A stretch of 48,855 nucleotides of DNA from Algoriphagus sp. AGSA1 (GTDB lineage Bacteria; Bacteroidota; Bacteroidia; Cytophagales; Cyclobacteriaceae): NCBI RefSeq assembly GCF_021390545.1, contig NZ_JAJUWR010000036.1, positions 1 to 48,855 of the forward strand, written 5' to 3'. This document shows positions 34,230 through 43,043 of this stretch, piece after piece. A model generated the notes under the pieces. That model did no database searches and was not told where the DNA came from. It was given only the letters and a program-made list of their open reading frames with translations. How positions within the stretch are numbered: the first letter of the stretch is position 1; the number at the start of each line of letters is the position of its first letter. The translations under genes were made by a program, and so were the position numbers.

Positions 34230-35416
34230 TTTTCCACTAATTTCATTTTATAAACTCTCAAAAAATCTTCTTCCACATCCGGATCAGGAAGCTTTTGAAA
34301 CCAGGCAAATCCTCCGCCACTGGCGTAAGTCCTTCCTCCTGTTTTGTCCGGGGGAGATACTGATCCTATATAGCTAAGGTCGGCTAGATTATAGAGCAGG
34401 GTTCCTTTGCGCGTGTTTTCTTCGATTTTTTGAAACATGACCCGACCCTCCTCTTCCTTTCCCGCTTGCCACACGGCTCTGGCCTCTTGTGCCTTGAGTG
34501 GATCCTGCCCAGAATAAAAATCGAGCAAAAGTAACTCACCTAGAATATGAATGTTTCTGATTGAAGCACTTCCGCCACGGACCTCGACATGGCCTTCTTG
34601 AAATTCTGCTCTGTCTTTTCCTTCAGGAGTTAAGAAGCCAGGGATATCCATTTGAATCGTAGTGTCAAGTTTCGCTCCTTCGGGGCTAAGCAGGTACACA
34701 TAGAGCTGGGGATCACCTCCGTGTACGATGTAAAGTTTGCCGTCTTGAGCTTCCAGTGCGGGTGAATAATCACTCTGGATATATCCCTTACCATTGAGGA
34801 AGTGGCTCCCTTTTTCAAAAGGAATGATTTCCCTCATGGGTTCTTCTATATTTACTAGCTCCAGAGCGCGGTAATTATCGTAGAATTCCTGCTTTCCGGG
34901 AAAGGAATTACGTGGTCGGATAGATTTTGGAAGGAGATAATCGTGGCCATCAAGCTCTACAGACTCTGTGGATTTGCCTATGTAGTTCATCGAAGCAGCG
35001 CCATTCAGGGATTCTGGATGTGGGATTTTCTTTTGCATAGTTCCATCCAAATCATAAATAAAAAGCCCGTTCATACCATATACAGCGATTTTGTCTTCCC
35101 CGTAAAATCCAGGGGATTCCAGCATAAAACCATACGCATCTGGGGTGTCTTCATTTTTAGAAAAACTATACTCAATTTTTCCACGTGAATCCGTTATTAA
35201 AATTTCCGAACTAGGAGGGTCAAAAAAAATCAATTTACCTCCATCCCGATGTACATCTGTAAGCATGGGATTGCCCAAAAACTCTAAGTCTAAGGAATCT
35301 ATCAAAGACCATTCGTAGCTCTTTTCTTCTTGGACAACCTGTTCTTTTTTTTCTGAACAAGAAATGAGGATGGAAATCAGGTAAAAGGAGCAAGTGATTA
35401 AAAGAAGTTGTTTCAT
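34226..35416 (-). CDS. DUF4221-like beta-propeller lipoprotein (array gene 1, first in operon)
   Basis: 396 residues from the internal ATG at 35416, chosen because it begins the lipoprotein signal 'MKQLLLITCSFYLISILIS' with Cys20; the longer frame to 35473 would run into the hairpin terminator of the upstream gene. It is the most divergent member: 'LDLEFLGNPMLTDVHRDGG' replaces the shared opening, and the end is 'FLRVYKMKLVEK'. It is the first gene of the four-gene array and is joined to the next by a 4-bp overlap. Function unknown. Confidence 0.78.
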   Translation of the reverse strand: MKQLLLITCSFYLISILISCSEKKEQVVQEEKSYEWSLIDSLDLEFLGNPMLTDVHRDGGKLIFFDPPSSEILITDSRGKIEYSFSKNEDTPDAYGFMLESPGFYGEDKIAVYGMNGLFIYDLDGTMQKKIPHPESLNGAASMNYIGKSTESVELDGHDYLLPKSIRPRNSFPGKQEFYDNYRALELVNIEEPMREIIPFEKGSHFLNGKGYIQSDYSPALEAQDGKLYIVHGGDPQLYVYLLSPEGAKLDTTIQMDIPGFLTPEGKDRAEFQEGHVEVRGGSASIRNIHILGELLLLDFYSGQDPLKAQEARAVWQAGKEEEGRVMFQKIEENTRKGTLLYNLADLSYIGSVSPPDKTGGRTYASGGGFAWFQKLPDPDVEEDFLRVYKMKLVEK

Positions 35417-35475
35417 AAAAAGTAGGTCGAAAGTCATTTGCTTAATAAGATAGTGGTTAAAAAAGAGAGCCACAA

Positions 35476-35504
35476 AAAAACTCGGCTATTTTGGCCGAGT
35501 TTTT
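35476..35504 (-). terminator. Terminator of the TesA-like gene
   Basis: An 11-bp stem (35476-35486 with 35494-35504), including a GC-rich core, and a 7-nt loop is followed on the minus strand by T-run. It lies about 65 nt past the stop codon of the gene at 35569 and separates it from the lipoprotein array. Confidence 0.78.
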
Positions 35505-35568
35505 CTGATATACTGTTTTAATTAAAAATGGCTACAAAGTGAGATCTACCGTGCTTGGCTATTATCCG

Positions 35569-36270
35569 CTACTCAATCTCATTCTTTATAAAGGGCCAAA
35601 TCGTCTCAAATACTATCTGATGCCCTTCTTCCGTGGGGTGGATACCATCTGGTAAATTAAGTCCAGGAATTCCGCCTACGTTTTCCAGCAGAAAGGGTAT
35701 AAGTGTCACCTCTTTTTCTTCCGCCACAGCAGGATACATAGCGGTAAACTCGGCCGCATAGGCTTGCCCCATATTTGGTGGTATCTGCATCCCGGCCAAA
35801 ATAATCTTGGTGTCAGGGAATTTTGACCTGACCTTGTCGATGATCTTGATTAAGTTGTTTTTTGTTTCACTTAGCTCGATTCCCCGTAGTCCATCATTTC
35901 CGCCAAGTTCCAGGATGAATACCTCTGGTTTTTCCTCCAGAAACCAGTCGAGCCTACTTAATCCTCCTGCGGTAGTCTCTCCGGAAAGCCCTCCGTTGAT
36001 TACTTTATAGTCCAACCCCAAACTGTCAATGCGTTGCTGCGTCAGCCCTGCAAATCCATCTTCCGGGTCGATGCCGTAGGCTGCGGTCAAGCTATTGCCA
36101 AAAAATAAAATGATTTTCTGGTCGGATTTTACATCTACGGCTTCTTCGGTCGTATGCTGTTCTTTGGTGGTTTCCGTTTTTTGCTCCGAACAGGAAATGA
36201 CCAGAATAGCTAGCAGAAGCAGGAAAGAGTGGCTGAAAATCCCTTTGAATGTCAGGTTCATGTTGTTCAT
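35569..36270 (-). CDS. tesA: TesA-like GDSL arylesterase/lysophospholipase lipoprotein
   Basis: 233 residues. An SGNH/GDSL hydrolase with a lipoprotein signal (Cys27 in VISC). Block I is FFGNSLTAAYG (GNSL in place of GDSL; the catalytic Ser is kept), block II NGGLSGETTAGG, block III LGGNDGL and block V DGIHPTEEGH with the catalytic Asp and His. It would hydrolyse esters or lysophospholipids outside the inner membrane. It is divergent from an ABC ATPase/permease pair, the same arrangement as E. coli tesA next to ybbA-ybbP, supporting the symbol. Two possible ATGs near the start (36270 and 9 bp inside) are equally plausible. Confidence 0.88.
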   Translation of the reverse strand: MNNMNLTFKGIFSHSFLLLLAILVISCSEQKTETTKEQHTTEEAVDVKSDQKIILFFGNSLTAAYGIDPEDGFAGLTQQRIDSLGLDYKVINGGLSGETTAGGLSRLDWFLEEKPEVFILELGGNDGLRGIELSETKNNLIKIIDKVRSKFPDTKIILAGMQIPPNMGQAYAAEFTAMYPAVAEEKEVTLIPFLLENVGGIPGLNLPDGIHPTEEGHQIVFETIWPFIKNEIE

Positions 36271-36466
36271 TTAGATGTGGGGTAAAACTATATAGGCAAA
36301 TGGAAATTTTGACAAAAGGTTCGGCGAATTTTTCATTTCGTTAATTTTTTACTCCTTTTTCTATAGTATTTGCTGCTTTCTCAGGGTATTGCTATCTTCA
36401 AATCAACCATAGTAAGGGTTTCACGTTAAGCCTTTTCAAACCCTTTATCGTCTCCCAACTCAACAC

Positions 36467-37144
36467 ATGAATATATTATCAGTATCAAACCTGAGCAAGG
36501 TTTACCAAAGCGGCAGTAGGAAACTGACTGTTCTTGATGCCATTAATTTTGATATACAGGCAGGAGAAATCATCTCCATAGTAGGGCCTTCTGGCAGCGG
36601 GAAAACTACTCTCTTGGGGCTTTGCGCAGGGCTTGACTCCGCAAGCACCGGTAACGTAAGCCTGAACGGAGCGAATCTCCAGACCATGAATGAGGATCAG
36701 CGCGCCGCAGTTCGAAATCAACACGTTGGCTTTATTTTTCAGAATTTTCAATTGCTGCCAACCCTGACCGCTCTGGAAAATGTGATGGTGCCACTGGAGC
36801 TGAAAAAGAGAAAAGATGCACGTGCCAAGGCGCAGGAGCTTTTGGATAAAGTAGGGCTGGGTGATCGTGGGACTCACTATCCCACTCAGCTTTCTGGAGG
36901 GGAGCAGCAGCGTGTTTCTATTGCCAGAGCGTTTGCCAACGAGCCCAAAATACTTTTTGCTGACGAACCGACTGGTAACCTCGATACCGAAACGGGTGAG
37001 ATGATCGAGAAACTGATCTTTGACCTGAACAGAGAGCAGGGTACTACGCTTATTTTGGTGACCCATGATTTAGAGCTGGCGGCCAAGACCCAGCGGATTA
37101 TACATATCAAAGGCGGTAAAATACAGGAGGATGCAGATGCCTGA
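36467..37144 (+). CDS. ybbA: ABC transporter ATPase, YbbA/LolD-like
   Basis: 225 residues. Walker A GPSGSGKTT near residue 37, the Q-loop 'FIFQNFQLLPTLTALENVMVP', signature LSGGEQQRVSIARA near 139 and Walker B ILFADEPTGNLD near 160 are those of the MacB/LolD/YbbA class of ATPases that power FtsX-type permeases. It overlaps the permease gene by 14 bp. Together with the divergent tesA-like gene this matches the ybbA-ybbP-tesA arrangement. Its likely task is mechanical release or extraction of lipids or lipoproteins at the inner membrane. Confidence 0.9.
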   Translation: MNILSVSNLSKVYQSGSRKLTVLDAINFDIQAGEIISIVGPSGSGKTTLLGLCAGLDSASTGNVSLNGANLQTMNEDQRAAVRNQHVGFIFQNFQLLPTLTALENVMVPLELKKRKDARAKAQELLDKVGLGDRGTHYPTQLSGGEQQRVSIARAFANEPKILFADEPTGNLDTETGEMIEKLIFDLNREQGTTLILVTHDLELAAKTQRIIHIKGGKIQEDADA

Positions 37145-39659
37145 TATCGGATGGATCATGAAGATGGCTTTTCGGGATTTCCGGAAAAACATCTCTAGAT
37201 TATTGCTTTTTGTCAGCTCCATAGTTGTGGGTATAGCTGCTTTAGTGGCAATCAGTAGTTTTGGTGAAAACTTGACCAATGACATAAATAATCAAGCGAA
37301 GGAACTTCTTGGGGCGGATTTGGTATTGGAAAACAATCGGCCTCTAGGGGATCAGCCAATTGACTCTATAGCGATAGAAACGGCTTCCGAGGTGAATTTT
37401 GCTTCGATGGTGGCTTTTCCACAAACGGGGGCTAGCCGTCTGACACAAGTACGCGCTTTAGAGGGGGCATTTCCCTTTTATGGATTATTAGAAACCATAC
37501 CGGCATCAGGAGATAAGGATTTCCGCTCTGGAGGCAAAAAGGCCCTGGTAGAAAAAACGCTAATGGCACAATTTGGTGCAGAAGTAGGGGGGGAGATTAA
37601 AGTTGGGAATCTAGAGTTTATCATCGCGGGAGAGCTTCAGTCTGTACCAGGTCAAACGGGGATTACAGCGACAGTAGCACCAGCTGTATATATTCCTATG
37701 GAATACTTGGAGGAGACAGGCTTGGTGCAGTACGGAAGCCGGGTGAATTATAACCGCTATTATCAATTTGCTCCCGGTACCAACGTAGATGAGCTTATCA
37801 AACCCTTTGAAGATCAGTGGGAAATCGACCGTATAGATGCAGATACGGTAGAAGACCAGAAACGATCCACAGGAAGGTCATTCTCGAATATGTCAAATTT
37901 CCTTAGTTTGGTAGCATTTATTGCCTTGCTGCTGGGGTGTGTGGGGGTGGCCAGTGCGGTCAATGTTTTTGTGAAAGAAAAGCTTGCCTCTGTTGCGGTA
38001 TTACGATGCTTGGGTGTTTCTTCCAGGGATGTATTGTTCATTTATCTGGCAGAGATCAAAATCATGGGGTTGATTGGTGCAATATTAGGGGCTTTCTTTG
38101 GTACCCTGTTGCAATACGTGTTGCCCTCTGTTTTTGCCGACTTTTTGCCTGTGGAGGTAAGCTTTGGGATTTCCTGGCTTTCAGTAGGCTTTGGAGTCAT
38201 CACTGGATTATTTGTATCCGTACTGTTTGCGCTTTTGCCCCTGCTGAAAGTGAGGAATGTGTCTCCTATGGCTACACTGAGGCCGGAAATAGCAAATGCC
38301 ACTTTGTTGAGGGACCCGCTCCGTTGGTTGGTGATCTTGGCTATTTTGGCATTTATCTGGGGCTTTAGCTTTTACCTGCTGGATCGGGTGGACTTTGCTT
38401 TTGGATTTACTGGGTTTGTGGTTTTAGCCTTTGGGGTTTTATGGGGAGTGGCACAGGCTATTATTTGGGCAGTTCGGAAGTTTTTGCCTATCTCTTTTTC
38501 CTACCCACTTCGTCAGTCCTTAGCTAACCTTTATCGGCCCAATAATCAGACTGTTTCTCTTATTGCCACCATAGGATTGGGTACAGCGATGATATCCACC
38601 CTCTTTTTTCTCCAAAATCAGTTGCTGGAAGAAGCCAGGTTTGCCGATAAAGAGGATCAGCCGAATATGTTGTTGTTTGATATTCAAACGGCACAGCTGC
38701 AGGATGTGAAAGAAAAAATTGAGCAGAGAGATCTGCCTATCATGCAAGAGGTGCCTATTGTGACTATGCATTTGGCAGCTATAAACGGAATTGACAAGCA
38801 GGCAAATGAGGAATTGCCAGAGGAGGAGGATTATTCCCGCTGGATTTACAACAGGGAGTTTCGGGTGACCTATCGGGATACGCTGATATCCTCTGAGACA
38901 TTAGCGAAAGGGGTGTTGAGCCCAGTGGGAGCAAGAGGGGACAGTGTCTTTGTAAGCTTTGAAAAAGGATTTGCTGAGGGAAATGGGCTTAAAATCGGTG
39001 ATGAAATCGAGTTTAATGTGCAGGGAAGACCGATCAAGACTTACATCGGGAGTTTCCGGGAAGTGAAATTCAATCAAGTGTCCACCAATTTTCTAGTGTT
39101 ATTCCCTAGCGGTGTTTTGGAGCAGGCACCAAAATTCCATGTACTGATCACCAAGACTAAAAATGATAGGGAATCGGCAGATGTGCAGGCCGATATTGTA
39201 CGGACTTTCCCGAATATATCTGTGATCAACTTAGGCACTATAGTGGCAACGTTAGAGGAGATTTTAGGGAAAATCAGTTTCGTGATCCAATTTATGGCAT
39301 TCTTTAGTATAGCCACAGGGATCTTGGTACTGATCAGTTCATTGATTATTTCCAAGTATCAGCGGATGCGGGAAAGTATTCTGCTCCGGACGCTGGGCGC
39401 AAGTTCTGCGATAGTCAGTAGGATCAATACCTTAGAGTATTTCTTCTTAGGGAGTTTGGCCTCAATGTCAGGAATACTGCTGTCCTTTGGGGCGACTTGG
39501 TTGTTAAGCAAGTTTGTCTTCAATATCACCTTTAGGGGAGCTTGGGCGGAGGCTTTGGTTCTTTATGTGGCCATTACAGCATTGACGATCGTCTTGGGTT
39601 GGCTGAATGGGAGGAAGATTATTAATCAACCACCGATGGAGATATTGAGGGGGAATTAA
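37131..39659 (+). CDS. ybbP: FtsX-family ABC permease, YbbP-like
   Basis: 842 residues (E. coli YbbP has 804). About ten membrane helices: one near the N-terminus (about 20-40), a group near 250-370 and more at 400-460 and the last 140 residues, with two large periplasmic domains between. The FtsX core motifs (such as 'VASAVNVFVKEKLASVAVLRCLG' and its C-terminal counterpart 'MRESILLRTLGASSAIV') appear twice, as in YbbP. Starts at 37131, 37137 or 37158 are all possible; the ATPase gene overlaps. It ends at a terminator. The transported or extracted substrate is not known. Confidence 0.88.
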   Translation: MQMPDIGWIMKMAFRDFRKNISRLLLFVSSIVVGIAALVAISSFGENLTNDINNQAKELLGADLVLENNRPLGDQPIDSIAIETASEVNFASMVAFPQTGASRLTQVRALEGAFPFYGLLETIPASGDKDFRSGGKKALVEKTLMAQFGAEVGGEIKVGNLEFIIAGELQSVPGQTGITATVAPAVYIPMEYLEETGLVQYGSRVNYNRYYQFAPGTNVDELIKPFEDQWEIDRIDADTVEDQKRSTGRSFSNMSNFLSLVAFIALLLGCVGVASAVNVFVKEKLASVAVLRCLGVSSRDVLFIYLAEIKIMGLIGAILGAFFGTLLQYVLPSVFADFLPVEVSFGISWLSVGFGVITGLFVSVLFALLPLLKVRNVSPMATLRPEIANATLLRDPLRWLVILAILAFIWGFSFYLLDRVDFAFGFTGFVVLAFGVLWGVAQAIIWAVRKFLPISFSYPLRQSLANLYRPNNQTVSLIATIGLGTAMISTLFFLQNQLLEEARFADKEDQPNMLLFDIQTAQLQDVKEKIEQRDLPIMQEVPIVTMHLAAINGIDKQANEELPEEEDYSRWIYNREFRVTYRDTLISSETLAKGVLSPVGARGDSVFVSFEKGFAEGNGLKIGDEIEFNVQGRPIKTYIGSFREVKFNQVSTNFLVLFPSGVLEQAPKFHVLITKTKNDRESADVQADIVRTFPNISVINLGTIVATLEEILGKISFVIQFMAFFSIATGILVLISSLIISKYQRMRESILLRTLGASSAIVSRINTLEYFFLGSLASMSGILLSFGATWLLSKFVFNITFRGAWAEALVLYVAITALTIVLGWLNGRKIINQPPMEILRGN

Positions 39660-39686
39660 AGGATGAAATAAAAAATATAAAAGCTG

Positions 39687-39714
39687 AAAAGGCTCGCAGG
39701 AATGCGGGTCTTTT
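39687..39714 (+). terminator. Terminator of the YbbA/YbbP-like operon
   Basis: A 12-bp stem with two G-U pairs (39687-39698 with 39703-39714) and a 4-nt loop, ending in TTTTT. It lies about 28 bp past the permease stop codon. Confidence 0.75.
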
Positions 39715-39866
39715 TCATTAATAATGATGTCTGCACTGGGCGATTTCTAAAGTTCCGTTTTTGACCACTTCGGTCATCCGTCTTCGGTCTTCCAGCAATT
39801 AAAACAAAGGAAATATGGCTACTGCATTATTGCTGATTATCATATACTAAAATATACTTAGATAAT

Positions 39867-42326
39867 CTATTCATACCTAAGCAATTTAGCGGGATTAATC
39901 ATGGAGGCTTTAATAATCTGGAAGCCTATGGTGAAGCAGGTAATCAGTAAAATCAGGGCTATTGGAAGCAGATAGATCCACCAGGTAATTTCAATCCGAT
40001 AAGGATAGTTTGTCAGCCATTTTTCCGTAGTAAACTTAATAATCGGAACTGAGAGCACCCCTGCCACTAGCACTAAAATCATGGATTCCTTCGAAAGCAA
40101 AGCGACTATCTGAGACACTGAAGCACCCATGATTTTTCTTAATCCCACTTCCTTAATTCGCTGAGAGATGGTAAGTAGAGTAATTCCATAAAGTCCTAAA
40201 CCTGCTACTGTAAGAGCAAGAAAAGTAAAGGCGCTCAGCAGCTGCCCAAATTTCTGGTCAGCTTGATACTGGCGGTTGAAAAAATCATCCAGGAAGAAAA
40301 ATTCGAACGGTTTGTCGGGAAAAACTGAATTCCAACTATTCTGGATCATCGCTACATGCTCTGTTGCATTCGCTCCACTGATTTCATCAAATTTGATAGA
40401 GACAAATTTATAGGGGAAGAAAGTAGAGGTGTAAGCCACTGGATAGTTGGATTCTTTATACGAAACTGCCCTGAAATCCACCACTCCTACAATTTCAGCT
40501 TTGGATAGCGTTCTATTTCCCCAGTTGACTTCCTTTCCTACGGCGTCTTCCGGGGTTTCGAAACCTAAAACCTGAACAGCTTCTTTGTTTAGGATCATGG
40601 AATACTGATTGTCCACTCCCTCAATAAAGTTTCTTCCAGCGACTAAATCCACATCAAATGTTGGGATAAAATCGTAATCCATACGGGTGAAATAAAGCGT
40701 AACGAGCTCATCCGTATTTCTGGAATGTCTAAAATTGGGCATCATACTCAAGTGTTCTTTTCCAGGTATATCGTGTGTAGCAGTGATGCCTTTTACCTTT
40801 TCATTAACATTGAGCTTGTCTCTAAAGGCGACAAGTCTTCTGGTAAAGAGAGAATCAGACCCTGGAGGGCCAAAAGTGGCTTGGGTATTAATCACTATCG
40901 TGCTTTCGATATCGATTCCTAGACTGCTATTCTTCATTAAGCTGAGTTGACGATAAGCCACAGTGGAGGAGGCAATTAAAGCAATGGAAACCACAAACTG
41001 AAATACAATCAGACTATGTTTCAGACTGAAAAGTGATCCCTTGTGATGATTTGTGTAGCCACCTTTCAGAGCAAGTACAGGCTTAAAGGAAGAGGTGACA
41101 AATGCAGGGTAGATACCCGCCAAGGCACTGCCTATGAGTATAAGTAGTATAATTCCTATAAGAAAATCAGCACTGGAAAAAAGTGAAAGAGCTGATCCTC
41201 CGCCGATGAATGATGAAATGTATGGGTCAAGCAAATACAAAAAAATGCATGAGAGGGAAATTGCCAGTAGGTTCATTACAAGCGATTCAGTTAGAAACTG
41301 CTTTATAAGCTGCAATCTGCTGGATCCGATGACTTTTCGGACGCCAACTTCCTTCGATCTTTCCAGTGATCTGGAGATTGATAGATTGATAAAGTTGATC
41401 CAGGCAATGATCATCACAAAAACAGCTATAGCCAATAAGGTATAGACGATTTTTGCCTCACTGTTGGGCTCTGCCTCAGCCAGTAAGTTGGAATTTAGAT
41501 GAATGGATGTCAGCGGCTGAAGAGAGAATACCGAACTGATGCTGGCGTTTACATTGTTTGCTTTATATTTTTCTACAAATGAAGGGAATTTCGCCTCTAA
41601 TACTGGAATATCAGCATTAGGAGTTAGCAAAAGATAGGTGTAGAACCCGTCCCATCTCCAGTTTTCATCATCGCCTCCATCTGCTTGACTTGATACCTCC
41701 TGCCAAGCAAAGAGGAAGTCAAATTTCATATGGGCATTTTCGGGGACATCCTCAAAAACACCTACTACCCTATAATTCTCTGCGTAGTTGTGACTAATGA
41801 TTTTTCCAATAGCCGACTCGTTTCCAAAATATTTAGATGCAGTGGATTGGGAAACCAAGACCGTCTTTGGCTCCAACTGTTTGATTTCTGAATTTCCTTC
41901 TATGATGGGAAAGGAAAAGACCTCAAAGAAACTCCCCTTCACATGGTAAACTTCCTTTTCAGCGAATCGAAGCATTTCTCCATCATCGGTCAAATGAGTC
42001 ATGACTATATCTGATTCCGCACTGATTCTGAACATGGTGGTGTAATCCTCAACCTCGGGATATTCATTCATCATAGCTTCGCCCGTTGGGATAAAGGTTT
42101 GGGCTTTTCTGTACTGGAGTTCACCGTCAATATACCGGTTGTGTTGGACTCGATAGATTCGGTCTGACTTTTCGTGAAAGCGGTCATAGCTCAATTCAAA
42201 CCTCACATACTGTAGAATGCAAAGACAGGCCGTCATGCCAATTGCAAGTCCGAGAAGGTTGATCACGCTAAAAACTTTATGCTTGAGAAGATTCCGATAA
42301 GCTATGCGTAAGTAGTTTTTCCACAT
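39867..42326 (-). CDS. MacB/FtsX-type ABC permease (orphan)
   Basis: 820 residues from the ATG at 42326, where the sequence starts 'MWKNYLRIAYRNLLKHKVFSVINLL', the usual opening of Bacteroidota FtsX-like permeases; the longer frame to 42443 lacks a fitting start. It has a MacB-like periplasmic core after the first helix and FtsX cores near 340-480 and 700-815 ('SRSLERSKEVGVRKVIGSSRLQL' and 'TISQRIKEVGLRKIMGASVSQIV'). No ATPase gene is adjacent, so its partner is elsewhere in the genome. Many such orphan permeases occur in this phylum, often in antimicrobial-peptide or lipid export. Confidence 0.88.
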   Translation of the reverse strand: MWKNYLRIAYRNLLKHKVFSVINLLGLAIGMTACLCILQYVRFELSYDRFHEKSDRIYRVQHNRYIDGELQYRKAQTFIPTGEAMMNEYPEVEDYTTMFRISAESDIVMTHLTDDGEMLRFAEKEVYHVKGSFFEVFSFPIIEGNSEIKQLEPKTVLVSQSTASKYFGNESAIGKIISHNYAENYRVVGVFEDVPENAHMKFDFLFAWQEVSSQADGGDDENWRWDGFYTYLLLTPNADIPVLEAKFPSFVEKYKANNVNASISSVFSLQPLTSIHLNSNLLAEAEPNSEAKIVYTLLAIAVFVMIIAWINFINLSISRSLERSKEVGVRKVIGSSRLQLIKQFLTESLVMNLLAISLSCIFLYLLDPYISSFIGGGSALSLFSSADFLIGIILLILIGSALAGIYPAFVTSSFKPVLALKGGYTNHHKGSLFSLKHSLIVFQFVVSIALIASSTVAYRQLSLMKNSSLGIDIESTIVINTQATFGPPGSDSLFTRRLVAFRDKLNVNEKVKGITATHDIPGKEHLSMMPNFRHSRNTDELVTLYFTRMDYDFIPTFDVDLVAGRNFIEGVDNQYSMILNKEAVQVLGFETPEDAVGKEVNWGNRTLSKAEIVGVVDFRAVSYKESNYPVAYTSTFFPYKFVSIKFDEISGANATEHVAMIQNSWNSVFPDKPFEFFFLDDFFNRQYQADQKFGQLLSAFTFLALTVAGLGLYGITLLTISQRIKEVGLRKIMGASVSQIVALLSKESMILVLVAGVLSVPIIKFTTEKWLTNYPYRIEITWWIYLLPIALILLITCFTIGFQIIKASMINPAKLLRYE

Positions 42327-42497
42327 TTTACTTGGAGCTTGGTTGAAAGTGCCAATGTAATTACTGTTATCATGCCAGAAAAAGAAGGGTGAAAGGGTTG
42401 ATAAACAAATGTTTTTCTTTAATTGAATGGGGTATTCGAACAATAATGTTCGTTTACGGACAAAAGTCAGTTAGAAGGAACACTAGATTTTGATGAT

Positions 42498-42944
42498 ATG
42501 CAAGCTTACGTCAACCAACTTTTAGAGGATATAGCGGAAGGGCATCGCCCATCTGATTATTTTCAAGAATCAAGGGAGAAAACTGAAGAAGAGCAATTGG
42601 AGGAATCACTCGAAGAATCTGAGAAATTTGTTAGGCAAGAGGCAATGCCCGGCTTTTCGCGCTATTGTGGTCTTATGCGCGAGAGCTTCCCACCTAAAGA
42701 AATGCTTTCTGAAAGTCAATTAAAACAAGTTACAACGGCGTTTGTGGCGATGATGAATTCTTGGAATTTAGAGGTGGCATTTCCGGATGACCTCCCTCAA
42801 CAAAGGAGATATGATCTTCTTATGGATATTTTAGTGCGTCCAGTGATGATCTTTAAACATGGGTTTTATTGCTTTGATTTTTGTACCGGCAATCCTGAAG
42901 GCTGTGAGTTAGGGGAATATTGCTCTTGTTTGAAGAGTGAATAG
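42498..42944 (+). CDS. Cys-rich small protein, function unknown
   Basis: 148 residues, soluble. A highly acidic segment at about 22-45 ('EKTEEEQLEESLEESEKF') is followed by a compact region and a C-terminal cysteine cluster C125-x3-C129-x6-C136-x5-C142-x-C144, with another Cys at 57. The cluster could bind a metal or iron-sulfur centre. No family is recognised. It is convergent with the DUF4143 ATPase and borders the inverted repeat at 42977. Confidence 0.6.
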   Translation: MQAYVNQLLEDIAEGHRPSDYFQESREKTEEEQLEESLEESEKFVRQEAMPGFSRYCGLMRESFPPKEMLSESQLKQVTTAFVAMMNSWNLEVAFPDDLPQQRRYDLLMDILVRPVMIFKHGFYCFDFCTGNPEGCELGEYCSCLKSE

Positions 42945-42976
42945 TATAATCCTTGAAAAAAATGGGTTGGCTTGAT

Positions 42977-43009
42977 AACTTTTCCAAAGTTTAGAACTTT
43001 GGAAAAGTT
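42977..43009. repeat. 15-bp perfect inverted repeat with TAG loop
   Basis: Arms 42977-42991 and 42995-43009 are perfectly complementary around a 3-nt loop. The centre (AAAGTT-TAG-AACTTT) is close to that of the longer hairpin at 44275. No T-run follows on either strand, so it is not a typical terminator. It lies between the convergent Cys-rich gene and the DUF4143 ATPase gene. Confidence 0.75.
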
Positions 43010-43043
43010 TCGATTATAGAATATGGAGGTCAAGCAACTTTTC

